A DNA stretch of 57,186 nucleotides, taken from contig NZ_BSTL01000011.1 of the NCBI RefSeq assembly GCF_030269485.1, positions 1 through 57,186 of the forward strand, in the 5' to 3' direction. Positions 32,519 to 41,180 of the stretch are shown piece by piece (positions within the stretch are counted from its first letter, which is position 1; the number at the start of each line of letters is the position of its first letter). Origin of the DNA: Actinoplanes sp. NBRC 103695 (lineage in GTDB: Bacteria > Actinomycetota > Actinomycetes > Mycobacteriales > Micromonosporaceae). The notes under the pieces were generated by a model. That model was not told the origin of the DNA, did not search any database, and was given only the letters and a program-made list of their open reading frames with translations. The position numbers and the translations under genes are program-made.

Positions 32519-33279
32519 ACTTCGACGTCCCGATCAACGAGCTGCTCACGATCATGCTGGGAGCGGTCCGGGCGGGCGCGTGGCTGGCCATCTGCCCGCC
32601 GTTCCAGAGCCGGCTCATCCCGCGCCAGGTGAAGGTGCTGCTGTCCATCGGGATCACCCTGCCGATGGCGCCGTACCTGCGGGGCAGCCTGCCCTCGCTG
32701 GAGACGCCGGACCTGATCGCCTGCGCCGCGCTCCAGGTGTTCGTCGGCGCGTCGCTCGGCTTCATCACCGCGCTGCTGTTCGCCGCGATCCAGGCCGCCG
32801 GCGACCTGATCGACGTGTTCGGCGGTTTCACGCTGGCCTCGGCGTTCGACCCGCTGTCGATGAACCAGAGCTCGATCTTCGGCCGGTTCTACAACCTGAC
32901 CGCCGCCACGCTGCTCTTCGCGTCCGACGGTCACCAGCTGATCCTGCGCGGGTTCATGCAGTCGTACCGGGCCTTGCCGCTGAACGCGAACATCTCGATG
33001 GAGACGTTCAGCCGCCTGCTGATCACCGGCATCGCCGAGATGTTCCTCGCCGCGCTCCAGATCGCCGGCCCGCTGATCGCCGTGCTGTTCCTCACGGACG
33101 TCGCGTTCGGCCTGCTCAACCGGGTGGCGCCCGCGCTCAACGCGTTCCAGCTCGGCTTCCCCGCCAAGATCCTGCTGGTCCTCACGCTGGCCGGCACCGC
33201 GGTGACGATGCTGCCCCGGGCCCTGGACGGCCTGATCGACAAGGCAGTCTCCGCGGTCGTCTCCCTTACCGGCGGCTAG
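32515..33279 (+). CDS. fliR: Flagellar export gate protein FliR
   Basis: Single-copy component of the export gate. The 254-residue product has six membrane segments and the family blocks RAGAWLAICPPFQSRLIPRQVKVLLS, VGASLGFITALLFAAIQAAGDLIDVFGGF and a C-terminal domain ending in ALDGLIDKAVSAVVSL. It starts at GTG 32515, overlapping fliP by four bases, so there is no room for fliQ between them. Confidence 0.96.
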   Translation: MNFDVPINELLTIMLGAVRAGAWLAICPPFQSRLIPRQVKVLLSIGITLPMAPYLRGSLPSLETPDLIACAALQVFVGASLGFITALLFAAIQAAGDLIDVFGGFTLASAFDPLSMNQSSIFGRFYNLTAATLLFASDGHQLILRGFMQSYRALPLNANISMETFSRLLITGIAEMFLAALQIAGPLIAVLFLTDVAFGLLNRVAPALNAFQLGFPAKILLVLTLAGTAVTMLPRALDGLIDKAVSAVVSLTGG

Positions 33280-33292
33280 AACAGGCCGATCA
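33265..33292 (+). promoter_or_regulatory. FliA/WhiG-like promoter of the PAS-GGDEF gene, apparently leaderless
   Basis: CTTA (33265-33268), 16 bases, GCCGATCA (33285-33292), the same octamer as at fliC. The expected transcript start, about 7 bases on, coincides with the ATG at 33300. The -35 and part of the spacer lie inside the end of fliR. Confidence 0.55.
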
Positions 33293-33299
33293 GAGGGGT

Positions 33300-34895
33300 A
33301 TGGACCATGCCGGGCTGGATGCCGTGCTCACCGCCGCCCTCGCGCAGTACCCGGACGCTCACATCACCGGGATCAGTCAGAACGGTCTTTTCGTGTCGGT
33401 GCCGCCGACGCTCGAGCTGATCGAGCACCAGCCGATCAGCAACAGCCGTTCCGCGCTCGACCTGGTCGTCGCCGAGGACCAGCATTTCGTCTTCGAGGCC
33501 TGGTACGAGGTGCACGCCGAGGGCGTGGCGAACTGCGACGTGCGCCTGCTCGCCGCGCCCGAGCAGCCGGTACGGCTGCACTTCATCGACGCCCGGCACT
33601 CGCACGGCGTCTACATCGGCCTGGTCACCGGCGCGGCCGGCAGCGTCTCCGCCCGCGCGCTGGACATCGGACCGGTCAAACCGCGCCTGATCAGCATGCG
33701 CAAGAGCCCCGCGGCCCAGGTCATCGACGTGGATCCCACGGTCGAGCTGGTGCTCGGCTGGACCGCCGAGGAGCTGACCGGACGCCGCGCCCTCGACCTG
33801 GTGCACCCGGACGACCACCCGCGCGCGATCACGAGCTGGATCGACATGCTCGCCGCGCCGCCCGGCGCCGCCCGCCGGGTGCGTCTGCGGCACCTGCACA
33901 AGGACGGAACCGCCATCTGGTTCGAGATCACCAACCACAGCCACGTCGACGACGCCGACCTGCCGCACGTCCTGGCCGAGATGCTGGACATCACCGACGA
34001 GATGGCGGCGCAGGAGGCGTTACGCGCCAACGAGCGGATGCTGGCCCGGCTCACCGAGACGCTGCCGGTCGGCGTGCTGCAACTGGACCGGGACGGGCGG
34101 GTCGTCTACCAGAACTCGCGGGTCGCCCGGTCCACCGGCGCGACGGTCGGTGACACGCTCCCGCTGGACACCGTCGACGCCGACGACCGGCCGGCGGTGC
34201 GGGCCGCGGTGGAGGCGGTGCTGCGCGGCGAGGACGACATCGACATCGAGTACGGCTACGTCGACGCGCGCGCCGGCCACCGCCGGATCCACGCCCTGCT
34301 GCGCACCCTGACCGGCGAGGACGACGCGGTGAACGGCGCGATCGTCTGCTTCAACGACATCACCGACGCGTCCCGGCTGCGCGAGGAGCTCCGGCACCGG
34401 GCCACCTACGACGCGCTGACCGGCTGCCTGAACCGGGCCAGTGCCCTGGCCGCCCTCCAGCAGGAGCTGGCGAGCCCGGGCAGCCGCGGCACGGCGGTGA
34501 TGTTCATCGACCTCAACGGCTTCAAGACCGTCAACGACGAGTACGGGCACGCAATCGGCGACGAGCTCCTGAGGCTGGTCGCCGACCGGCTGCGCGCCGC
34601 GGTCCGCGCCGCCGACGTCATCGGCCGCTTCGGCGGGGACGAGTTCGTCGTGATCTGCGCCGACGTGTCCGGCATCGACCGGGCGGCCCGCATCGCGGAG
34701 GCCGTGGTCGCGACCCTGAACGCGGCGACTCTGGAGGTGGGCGCGACCGAGATGCACCCGCAGGCCAGCATCGGCGTCGCGTGGGCGGCTTCGGGCAGCG
34801 CCCCGGCCGAGTCCCTGATCGCGCGCGCCGACGCCGCCATGTACGAGGCCAAACGCACCCGACAGGGCCGGATGGCTCTCGTTTTGGCCGGTTGA
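33300..34895 (+). CDS. PAS-PAS-GGDEF diguanylate cyclase
   Basis: Makes the second messenger c-di-GMP from two GTP. The 531-residue product has PAS domains at about 125-235 (ending DITDEMAAQEALRANERML) and about 250-356 (ending FNDITDASRLREELRHRATYDALTGCLNRAS), then a GGDEF domain with an intact active site GGDEF at 445-449 and an inhibitory-site RAAD at 436-439. No membrane segment is evident, so it is probably cytosolic. The first 110 residues are another possible sensory region. AGAGGGG is only one base from the ATG, too close for a normal ribosome-binding site; a leaderless transcript is likely. It lies 20 bases after fliR. Confidence 0.93.
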   Translation: MDHAGLDAVLTAALAQYPDAHITGISQNGLFVSVPPTLELIEHQPISNSRSALDLVVAEDQHFVFEAWYEVHAEGVANCDVRLLAAPEQPVRLHFIDARHSHGVYIGLVTGAAGSVSARALDIGPVKPRLISMRKSPAAQVIDVDPTVELVLGWTAEELTGRRALDLVHPDDHPRAITSWIDMLAAPPGAARRVRLRHLHKDGTAIWFEITNHSHVDDADLPHVLAEMLDITDEMAAQEALRANERMLARLTETLPVGVLQLDRDGRVVYQNSRVARSTGATVGDTLPLDTVDADDRPAVRAAVEAVLRGEDDIDIEYGYVDARAGHRRIHALLRTLTGEDDAVNGAIVCFNDITDASRLREELRHRATYDALTGCLNRASALAALQQELASPGSRGTAVMFIDLNGFKTVNDEYGHAIGDELLRLVADRLRAAVRAADVIGRFGGDEFVVICADVSGIDRAARIAEAVVATLNAATLEVGATEMHPQASIGVAWAASGSAPAESLIARADAAMYEAKRTRQGRMALVLAG

Positions 34896-34901
34896 GCCTG
34901 G

Positions 34902-34944
34902 TGTCTCGTGGATCACCCCAGTGCGAGGCGGGGTCCACGAGACA
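34902..34944. terminator. Bidirectional terminator between converging genes
   Basis: TGTCTCGTGGA (34902-34912) pairs with TCCACGAGACA (34934-34944); after a 3-nt bulge CCCC (34916-34919) pairs with GGGG (34930-34933). It lies between the stops of the diguanylate cyclase and the winged-helix gene. Confidence 0.9.
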
Positions 34945-34948
34945 GGAT

Positions 34949-36010
34949 CTAGCCGGCTGAGAGTGCCAGCTCCCGCGCGCCGGTGAAGGCGCGCAGGGCC
35001 TCGGCCTCGGACTCCACGTCGGCCAGCTCGGTCTTGGTCAGCGGGGTGAAGGGCCGGATCGTGAGGACGCCGGCGCGGATCTTCCACGCGCCGCGGACCC
35101 GGCCGTCGACCGTGAACGCGGCGAACTCCACCAGCACGGGCCGGCGCTCGTCGTCGATGATCCGGCGCCGGTCGGCGTACCCGAAGGTCACGTTGTCGAA
35201 GCCGGGCAGGAACCGGACCGGCGCCGGCAGGTCCTCCTCGGGCAGGTCGCGGCCGGGCAGGTCGAAGAGCTCGGTCCCGTGCTCGCTGCGGTAGGTGACC
35301 AGCTCGGGCCGCAGGGCCTCGAAGACCGGCTTCATCCGGGTCAGGCCGCTCCACGCCCGCATGTCCCGCACGCTCGCCGGCCCGAAGCCGGCCAGGTAGC
35401 GCAGTACCAGCTCACGCAGCTCGACGCCGGTCGCGAAGGGCCGCCCCAGCCACTGCTCGGCCAGTGCGAACGGCGTCGGCCCGCGCCTGCCCCAGGTCCC
35501 GTCCGGGTACGGGTGGACGATCGGCAGCGCCACCTGTGCGGCCCGCGCCAGCAAGACGCCCTCCTGCTCCGGCCAGCGTTCCCGCAGCGCACGCCCGAGC
35601 TCGGGCCGGCTCAGCGTGACACCGTCCAGCAGCCGCGCCGCCTCGGCGGCCAGCTCGTCATGCGCCGCCGCCGGCACCCACTGGTTGAAGAGCGTCGTGC
35701 ACATCCGGCCGAGCAGAGGCTGCAGCAACGGCCGGACCCACACGTAGTCGTCGGCGGCCAGCAGATGCTGCGTGCCCCGGAAGAGCGTCCCCCGGGCAAC
35801 CGCCCGCCGCTCCAGCAGCTCGTCGAGTTCCTCGGTCCGGAACGAGGAAAGCCGGTTCCACAGCCCGATGTGGGGCAGCTCCGGATCCTGACCCTGCAAC
35901 CCGACAAGCAACCTCAGGACGTCCAGCGGCGTCGTCGCCGCTGACCGCTCCAGGAGGAGCTGGCGGTGCAGCGTCGCCCGGTTGAGCCGGCGGTCGGTGA
36001 GAACGGCCAT
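34949..36010 (-). CDS. Winged-helix DNA-binding protein of the AlkZ/HTH_42 family
   Basis: The 353-residue product has the family start (LTDRRLNRATLHRQLLLERS) and the QxQ motif in VGLQGQDPELPHIGLWNRLS, which in AlkZ-type DNA glycosylases is catalytic, though the middle residue here is Gly rather than a hydrophobic one. Later blocks (RGTQHLLAADDYVWVRPLL, RFLPGFDNVTFGYADRRRII, VLVEFAAFTVDGRVRGAWKI) also fit. A role in repair of alkylated or cross-linked DNA is possible, but most members are uncharacterised. It is unrelated to the flagellar genes around it. Confidence 0.85.
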   Translation of the reverse strand: MAVLTDRRLNRATLHRQLLLERSAATTPLDVLRLLVGLQGQDPELPHIGLWNRLSSFRTEELDELLERRAVARGTLFRGTQHLLAADDYVWVRPLLQPLLGRMCTTLFNQWVPAAAHDELAAEAARLLDGVTLSRPELGRALRERWPEQEGVLLARAAQVALPIVHPYPDGTWGRRGPTPFALAEQWLGRPFATGVELRELVLRYLAGFGPASVRDMRAWSGLTRMKPVFEALRPELVTYRSEHGTELFDLPGRDLPEEDLPAPVRFLPGFDNVTFGYADRRRIIDDERRPVLVEFAAFTVDGRVRGAWKIRAGVLTIRPFTPLTKTELADVESEAEALRAFTGARELALSAG

Positions 36011-36068
36011 GCCGAAAGCGTGTCAGCAATTGCGGTCAGTTCTTGTCCTTGCACGCACGAACCCGGAA

Positions 36069-36109
36069 GGGAGAGGGGCACCGTCAGGTGGGCCCCTCTC
36101 CCGGTGCCC
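36069..36109. terminator. Terminator at the end of the che operon
   Basis: GGGAGAGGGGC (36069-36079) pairs perfectly with GCCCCTCTCCC (36092-36102). An alternative fold pairs GGGCACC (36076-36082) with GGTGCCC (36103-36109). It lies 55 bases past the last che-operon stop on the minus strand and within the 150-base upstream region of the winged-helix gene. Confidence 0.75.
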
Positions 36110-36163
36110 GCGGGAGCATACGGTCCGTACCCCGACGGACGCGGGCAACGAAAGCTCTTGATC

Positions 36164-36652
36164 TCAATGAGCCATCGACAACGAGAACTTCCCCTTGCCG
36201 TAGCGATTTACTTCGATGGTCAGGTCCAGCCGGCGGCCCAGGGCGAGGAAGTGCGCGCGGGCGTCGTTGGGGAGTTCCATGCCGGGGTAGACCACCTGGT
36301 AGAGCTTGACGTGCGGCCCGCCCTCCCGGTTCAGCAGCGAGGTCAGCACGTTGAACAGCTCGAAGACGTTCTCCGCGAGGTTGGGCGCCAGCTTCTTCTC
36401 GTCGATGCTGTCCTCCGCGGCGCCGGCCGGCAGCAGGCCCAGGGCCGCGCCGACGTTGGCCGCCAAGGAGAGCTGCATGCCCATCACGGCATAGATCTGC
36501 TGCTGGCTGTCGGTGTAGACGGCGATGCTGGCGCCGGGCAGGTCCTCGGCGGTCATGGGGTCGCCGGGACTGACGTTGCAGTCGCGGCCGAGCAGGTCCT
36601 CATAGAGGTTGCGAACGAGGTGGGAACCGGGGATAACCGAGGTGTCAGACAT
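36164..36652 (-). CDS. Divergent CheX-like protein (last gene of che operon)
   Basis: The 162-residue product has a CheC/CheX-like pattern: a strand pair (ASIAVYTDSQQQIYAVMGMQLS), a helix pair, and a long helix LAENVFELFNVLTSLLNREG with E98-x-x-N101 and a second Asn at 108, resembling the ExxN phosphatase motif of CheX. It ends in strands (LDLTIEVNRYGKGKFSLSM). If functional it would dephosphorylate a CheY. It follows a cheY by five bases. The family assignment is by eye and tentative; a domain search would settle it. Confidence 0.65.
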   Translation of the reverse strand: MSDTSVIPGSHLVRNLYEDLLGRDCNVSPGDPMTAEDLPGASIAVYTDSQQQIYAVMGMQLSLAANVGAALGLLPAGAAEDSIDEKKLAPNLAENVFELFNVLTSLLNREGGPHVKLYQVVYPGMELPNDARAHFLALGRRLDLTIEVNRYGKGKFSLSMAH

Positions 36653-36657
36653 GAATA

Positions 36658-37020
36658 TCATCCCAAGATTGGTGAGAAGGCCTCTTCGAAACGTTCCGCG
36701 GTGAACGGCTTGACGATGAAGAACAGGGAGCCGGCCGCCTCCGCCTGTTGCTGCATCTCCGGCGTGCACTCGGACGTGACGAAGCCGAACTTCACCTCGT
36801 TCCCGGCCCCACGCAGCTGGCGCAGCACCTCGATGCCGGTCATCTCAGGCATGTTCCAGTCGGAGATCACCAGGTCGGGGCTCTCGGCGGCGGCCTTGTC
36901 CAGCGCCTCCTTGCCGTCCGCGGCCTCGACCAGGTCGTGGTCGCCGAAACCGGCCTGACGCAGCGTCCGGGTGACGATCTGGCGCATCACGCGACTGTCG
37001 TCAGCGATCAGAATCTTCAC
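36658..37020 (-). CDS. cheY: CheY-like single-domain response regulator (1)
   Basis: The 120-residue product is a bare receiver: acidic pair in ILIADDSR, phospho-acceptor Asp54 in VISDWNMPEM, Thr/Ser in FVTSE, and Lys104 in FIVKPF. GTG start at 37020 after GGGAGAGG overlaps the cheX stop (GTGA). Two cheY genes flank cheX; which one controls the motor cannot be told. With FliM lacking its usual CheY-binding peptide, the docking partner is open. Confidence 0.93.
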   Translation of the reverse strand: MKILIADDSRVMRQIVTRTLRQAGFGDHDLVEAADGKEALDKAAAESPDLVISDWNMPEMTGIEVLRQLRGAGNEVKFGFVTSECTPEMQQQAEAAGSLFFIVKPFTAERFEEAFSPILG

Positions 37021-37499
37021 AGTTCCTCTCCCCTCGCTTCCCGGCTCTGCCACATCGACACCGACACCGGCTCGCCGTCCCAGACCCCGTAGAGGCCGCT
37101 GATCCGCTCGGCGGCCGGATATCTGGTGGCCGTGTCCGGCGCCATCACGACCTGCGGCAGGGACAGCAGACAGCCGGGCGGCAGCATCGCCTTGACGTTG
37201 CCGCCGACGATGTTGGCGAGTTCCCCGAGGACGTCGGTCAGGTCCTCCTGGCTCACCTCGTCGGGCTCCATCGCCAGGAAGGCGGCCGCGGCCTTCTTCG
37301 CGGCGTGGATGGACGACGCGTAGACCACGTGTCCGCTCCAGGCTCCGGTGATCGAGACGGACGAGTGCACCTCGGACGGCTGCTTGTCGTCGCCGTTCGG
37401 GATCAGCGGACTGATCCCCTCCGGGTCCAGGTAGGACACCCAGACCTGTTCCACCATCTCGGCGAGGTCGCCCTCTTTCACCACGACGTCGACGCTCAT
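37017..37499 (-). CDS. cheX: CheX chemotaxis phosphatase
   Basis: CheX dephosphorylates CheY-P. The 160-residue product has the family core: VHSSVSITGAWSGHVVYASS, then the catalytic helix DLTDVLGELANIVGGNVKAML with E93 and N96 as the ExxN pair, then CLLSLPQVV. It overlaps both neighbours by four bases (ATGA and GTGA), so translation of cheY-cheX-cheY is coupled. Confidence 0.88.
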   Translation of the reverse strand: MSVDVVVKEGDLAEMVEQVWVSYLDPEGISPLIPNGDDKQPSEVHSSVSITGAWSGHVVYASSIHAAKKAAAAFLAMEPDEVSQEDLTDVLGELANIVGGNVKAMLPPGCLLSLPQVVMAPDTATRYPAAERISGLYGVWDGEPVSVSMWQSREARGEEL

Positions 37500-37882
37500 G
37501 AGTTCGCTCCGGTCGGGACGAGGCCCAGCAGGGCCAATTTTTCGATCATCGCGCCCTCGGTGAAGGGCTTGATCACGTATTCGTGGGCGCCCGCCGCGAG
37601 CGCCCGCACGATCTGACTCTGTTCGCTCTCGGTCGTGACCATGACCAGGGTCATCTCCCGCAGGCGCGGTTCCGACCGCACCCGGGTGACGAATTCGAGC
37701 CCGTTCATGTTGGGCATGTTCCAGTCGATGAGGGCCAGTTCCGGCACCTCGGTCATCGTGGCCAGCAGGTCCAGGGCTTCCTGCCCGTCACCGGCCTCGG
37801 TGGCCTCGAAGTTGAGCTTGCTGACGATGCGCTTGAGGATCATGCGCATCGCTCGGGAGTCGTCGATAACCATGGCGCGCAT
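37496..37882 (-). CDS. cheY: CheY-like single-domain response regulator (2)
   Basis: The 128-residue receiver has AMVIDDSRAMRMILKRIV, Asp53 in LIDWNMPNMNG, Thr in MVTTE and Lys105 in YVIKPF. It is the cheY next to cheR (six bases after its stop), and closest to the standard CheY in sequence by eye. Operon position suggests it is the main motor regulator. Confidence 0.94.
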   Translation of the reverse strand: MRAMVIDDSRAMRMILKRIVSKLNFEATEAGDGQEALDLLATMTEVPELALIDWNMPNMNGLEFVTRVRSEPRLREMTLVMVTTESEQSQIVRALAAGAHEYVIKPFTEGAMIEKLALLGLVPTGANS

Positions 37883-37888
37883 GCGGAT

Positions 37889-38734
37889 TCATCCTCTCCT
37901 TGCGGCGCCGACGGGTGCCGCGGTGCGGATCCGGTAGGCAGAGGTCCGGCCGGCCGCCACCCGTTCGTAGTTGTCGTCGATGCCGATCGTGGTCTCGGCC
38001 GCTCCGAGGAACAGCCAGCCGTCCGGCCGCAGCAGCCGCGCGACGTTGCGCAGCACGTTCTTCTTGGTCGCCACGTCGAAATAGATCAGCACGTTGCGCA
38101 GGAAGATGACATCGAACGGCGGCATCGACGGCAACGGGGCGGTCAGGTTCATCAGCTTGAAGCTGACGTTGCGGCGCAGCGCCGGCATGATCCGCCAGTG
38201 CGCGCCGGCCCGCTCGAAGTACTGCACCAGCTGCGCCGCGGGCAGGCCGCGGTTGACCTCGACCTGGCTGTACTCGGCCGCCTCGGCCCGCTTGATCATC
38301 TCGGTGGAGATGTCGCTGCCCATGATGTCGTACGACCAGCCCGGCGGCAGGTGCTCCTGCATGGTGATGGCCAGGCTGTACGCCTCCTGGCCACTGGAGC
38401 TGGCCGCCGACCAGACCCGCAGCTTGCGCTGGGAGGCCCGGGACTTGACCAGCTCGGGCAGCACCACGTCGGTGAGCGCCGTGAACGGCTCCCGGTCCCG
38501 GAACCAGGACGTCTCGTTGGTGGTCAGCGCGTCCACGATCTTGCGTTCGTTCAGCTTGTTCGGGCGGCGCTGCAGATCGGCCAGGAAGTCCGCGACACCG
38601 GCCGCGCCGACCGCCCGGGCGACCGGGATGAGCCGCGCCTCGACCAGGTACTCCTTGCCGGGGGCGAGCACGATCGACGCCTCGCGGCGCACCAGTGTGG
38701 AGACGTAGGAGAAGTCGGTGTGCGAGAGGGTCAT
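37889..38734 (-). CDS. cheR: Chemoreceptor methyltransferase CheR
   Basis: CheR methylates glutamates on chemoreceptors using SAM. The 281-residue product has the N-terminal helical domain (LNERKIVDALTTNETSWFRDREPF), the SAM-binding WSAASSSGQEAYSLAI (the usual GCSTGEE region, here ASSSGQE) and VIFLRNVLIYFD. The ATG at 38734 overlaps the cheB stop (ATGA). No methyl-accepting receptor is encoded in the window, so its substrates lie elsewhere. Confidence 0.95.
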   Translation of the reverse strand: MTLSHTDFSYVSTLVRREASIVLAPGKEYLVEARLIPVARAVGAAGVADFLADLQRRPNKLNERKIVDALTTNETSWFRDREPFTALTDVVLPELVKSRASQRKLRVWSAASSSGQEAYSLAITMQEHLPPGWSYDIMGSDISTEMIKRAEAAEYSQVEVNRGLPAAQLVQYFERAGAHWRIMPALRRNVSFKLMNLTAPLPSMPPFDVIFLRNVLIYFDVATKKNVLRNVARLLRPDGWLFLGAAETTIGIDDNYERVAAGRTSAYRIRTAAPVGAARRG

Positions 38735-39855
38735 CGGGCCACCGCCGCGGATCGGCCGACCTTGAGCCGGGTGAGCAGGCCGGTCGCGATGCGGTCCAGC
38801 GGCAGTACCTCGTCGGCGAGCCCGGCCTGCACGACCGCGCCGGGCATGCCCCAGACCACCGAGCTCGCCTCGTCCTGGGCGAGCACCTCGGCGCCGGCGT
38901 CGCGCAGCACCTTGGCGCCGACCCGGCCGTCGTGGCCCATGCCGGTGAGCACCGCGGCGTACGCGGACCCGCCGTAGACCTGGGCCACCGACCGGAACAT
39001 CACGTCCACCGCCGGCCGGCACGAGTTCTCCGGCGGGGCGCCGCTGAGCTGGGCGACCACGGCCGTGCCCTTGCGCTGCAGCACCAGGTGCTTGTCGCCG
39101 GGGGCGATGTAGACGGTTCCGGCGGTGAGTTCCATGCCGTCGCCGGCCTCGACCACGCGCAGCGGCGTGCTGCGGTCCAGCCGCTCGGCGAACATCTTGG
39201 TGAACACCGGCGGCATGTGCTGGGTGACCACGATCGGCACCGGCAGGTCGGCGGCCAGGCCGAGCAGCACCTTGGTGAGCGCGTCCGGTCCGCCGGTGGA
39301 GCTGCCGACCGCGATCAGGTCGACCCGTCCCTGGGGTCCGCGCCGGACGGCCGCCGGGCCGGGCCGGGCGGGCCGGGCCGGGAGCTTCGGCGGCGCGAGC
39401 CGGCCGGGTGCGGAAAGTGGGCGCTGCGGCCCGCGCAGGGTGGGCCGTGGGCCGCCCTTCTTCGCCAGCGCGTGGATCTTGGGTACGAGCTGTTCGCGCA
39501 CCGCCGCGACCGATTCCGCGATGGAGCCGACGTTGGACGGCTTCGTCACGTAGTCGGTGGCGCCGGCGGCCAGCGCCTCCAGCGTGGCCGAGGCGCCCGC
39601 CGCGGACAGGGTGCTGAACATGATGACCGGCGTCCGGTGCCGCTTGCGCAGTTCCTTGACCGCCTCGATGCCGTTCATCTTGGGCATCTCGATGTCCATG
39701 GTGATGACGTCCGGCTTCAGCTGGTCGATCTTGGCCTGGGCCAGCTGACCGTTGGCCGCCGTGCCGACCACCGAGATGCCTGGCGCACCACCCAAGGCGT
39801 CGGTGATCAGCTTGCGAACCACGACGGAGTCGTCCACGACGAGGACAGCGATCAT
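38731..39855 (-). CDS. cheB: Chemoreceptor methylesterase CheB
   Basis: CheB removes receptor methyl groups. The 374-residue product has a receiver domain (VLVVDDSVVVRKLI, Asp in ITMDIEMPKMNG, KPSNVG) and a C-terminal esterase with the Ser of AVGSSTGGPDAL, the His of VVTQHMPPVF and the Asp of LTGMGHDGR. A linker rich in Pro and Arg joins them. The start shares a base with the stop of the unknown gene before it. Confidence 0.97.
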   Translation of the reverse strand: MIAVLVVDDSVVVRKLITDALGGAPGISVVGTAANGQLAQAKIDQLKPDVITMDIEMPKMNGIEAVKELRKRHRTPVIMFSTLSAAGASATLEALAAGATDYVTKPSNVGSIAESVAAVREQLVPKIHALAKKGGPRPTLRGPQRPLSAPGRLAPPKLPARPARPGPAAVRRGPQGRVDLIAVGSSTGGPDALTKVLLGLAADLPVPIVVTQHMPPVFTKMFAERLDRSTPLRVVEAGDGMELTAGTVYIAPGDKHLVLQRKGTAVVAQLSGAPPENSCRPAVDVMFRSVAQVYGGSAYAAVLTGMGHDGRVGAKVLRDAGAEVLAQDEASSVVWGMPGAVVQAGLADEVLPLDRIATGLLTRLKVGRSAAVAR

Positions 39856-40742
39856 CAGATCACCCCCTTCTCGCCGAGCCAGGACGGGCCGAGCGCCGCG
39901 ACCACCGGCGCGAGCAGCCGGTGTGCCGTGGCGGTGTCCAAGAGGTCACGCACGACCAGCGCCTGGACCGCGCCGCTGAGCATGTTCCACACCCCACCGG
40001 CCCGATCGGCCAGCGGAATACCGGCCGTGTCGACGGCCTGCACCAACAGCATCTGTGCTGCGGCGGCAGTGCGGACCCGATCCGACAGATAGGCCGCCCA
40101 GGACGCGGAATGAACGGCCGGGGACCACCCTCCGGCGTTGCGCCGCGCGTCCTCCGCCGAGGCTGTCAGGCGGGTCAGATCGCGGTGCCGGATGCCACGC
40201 AGCCGCTCCAGCAACGCGGACAACGCGTAGTGGTGCGGCCCGAGGTCGATCGGCGCGCCGGACGGCAGCTTCCGCAACGCGGACACCCATCCGGCGCCGA
40301 GCATCCGCCGGGTCGACTCGTCCAGCACCTCGCGCAGATAGCTGGCCACGGCAGCGTCGCAGAGCAGGGCGGTGGCGGCGGCGGCCGGCTCGGACTGCTG
40401 GGCGTCCCGGCCGGTGCCGTGCCACGTCCAGGCCATCACGTCGTACCGCAGGCAGGTGAGCAGCGCGTCCACCGAACCGATCGGGGCGCGCTCGACCAGG
40501 GCCAGCGCACCGGCCGGGTCGTCCTCCTTGAGCTTCTTCAACGACGGCAACCGGCGGGCGGCGCTCTCCACCTCGACCCACAGCGGGCCGCGCAGGTCCT
40601 CGTGCGGCAGACGCTCCGCGAGGATCGACAGGTCGCCGGGCCCCAGCCGGAGGCCGCGCAGCATCACCTCGGCCGTGGCCGACCCGCCGCCCAGGCGGGT
40701 CAGGTCGAAGCCGAGGACGGGAGCGCTGACCAGGCTGTACAT
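39855..40742 (-). CDS. Unknown protein between cheW and cheB
   Basis: The 295-residue product is predicted largely helical and soluble, rich in Ala, Leu and Arg, with no membrane segment. Recognisable stretches are LRYDVMAWTWHGTGRDAQ, STRRMLGAGWVSALRKLPSG and SASWAAYLSDRVRTAAAAQM. I do not recognise a family. It shares single bases with both neighbours (TGATG at each end), so it is made together with CheW and CheB. That tight coupling argues for a chemotaxis role, perhaps a coupling or adaptation factor, but nothing in the sequence names it. Confidence 0.85.
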   Translation of the reverse strand: MYSLVSAPVLGFDLTRLGGGSATAEVMLRGLRLGPGDLSILAERLPHEDLRGPLWVEVESAARRLPSLKKLKEDDPAGALALVERAPIGSVDALLTCLRYDVMAWTWHGTGRDAQQSEPAAAATALLCDAAVASYLREVLDESTRRMLGAGWVSALRKLPSGAPIDLGPHHYALSALLERLRGIRHRDLTRLTASAEDARRNAGGWSPAVHSASWAAYLSDRVRTAAAAQMLLVQAVDTAGIPLADRAGGVWNMLSGAVQALVVRDLLDTATAHRLLAPVVAALGPSWLGEKGVI

Positions 40743-41179
40743 CAGGTGGTGGCTCGATAGGTGTCGACGGCCTGGCGTACGTCCAAGGCGAGCATCAGCC
40801 GCCCGTCCAGCTTGAAGGTGCCCACCACCAGCTCGCGGGTCGGCCCGCCGAGCGTGTCCGGCGGCGGCTCGAAGGCCTCGTCGTCCAGGTCGACCACCTC
40901 GCCGATCCGGTCCACCAGCAGGCTGACCGGCTCGCCGTCGCCGCGCAGGATCACGTTCATCACCGGGCCTTCGAGCGACTGCCGGGGCAGGCCGAGCTGC
41001 ACCCGCAGGTCGACCGCCGCGATCACCTGACCGCGCAGGTTGAAGAGGCCGCCGACGGCGGGCGGGGCGAGCGGCACCGGGGTGTACTCGTTGTACGAGA
41101 GCACCTCCTGCACGGTGTCCACCTCGACGCCGAAGAGCTGATCGGCCACCTCGAAGGTGGCGAACTGCCGGCTCGCCAT
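40742..41179 (-). CDS. cheW: Chemotaxis coupling protein CheW
   Basis: CheW links receptors to CheA. The 145-residue product is a single CheW domain: FATFEVADQLFGVEVDTVQEVLSY, VGGLFNLRGQVIAAVDLRVQLGLP, SLLVDRIGEVVDLDDEAFEPPP. One base separates it from the cheA stop. Confidence 0.96.
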   Translation of the reverse strand: MASRQFATFEVADQLFGVEVDTVQEVLSYNEYTPVPLAPPAVGGLFNLRGQVIAAVDLRVQLGLPRQSLEGPVMNVILRGDGEPVSLLVDRIGEVVDLDDEAFEPPPDTLGGPTRELVVGTFKLDGRLMLALDVRQAVDTYRATT

Positions 41180-41180
41180 G

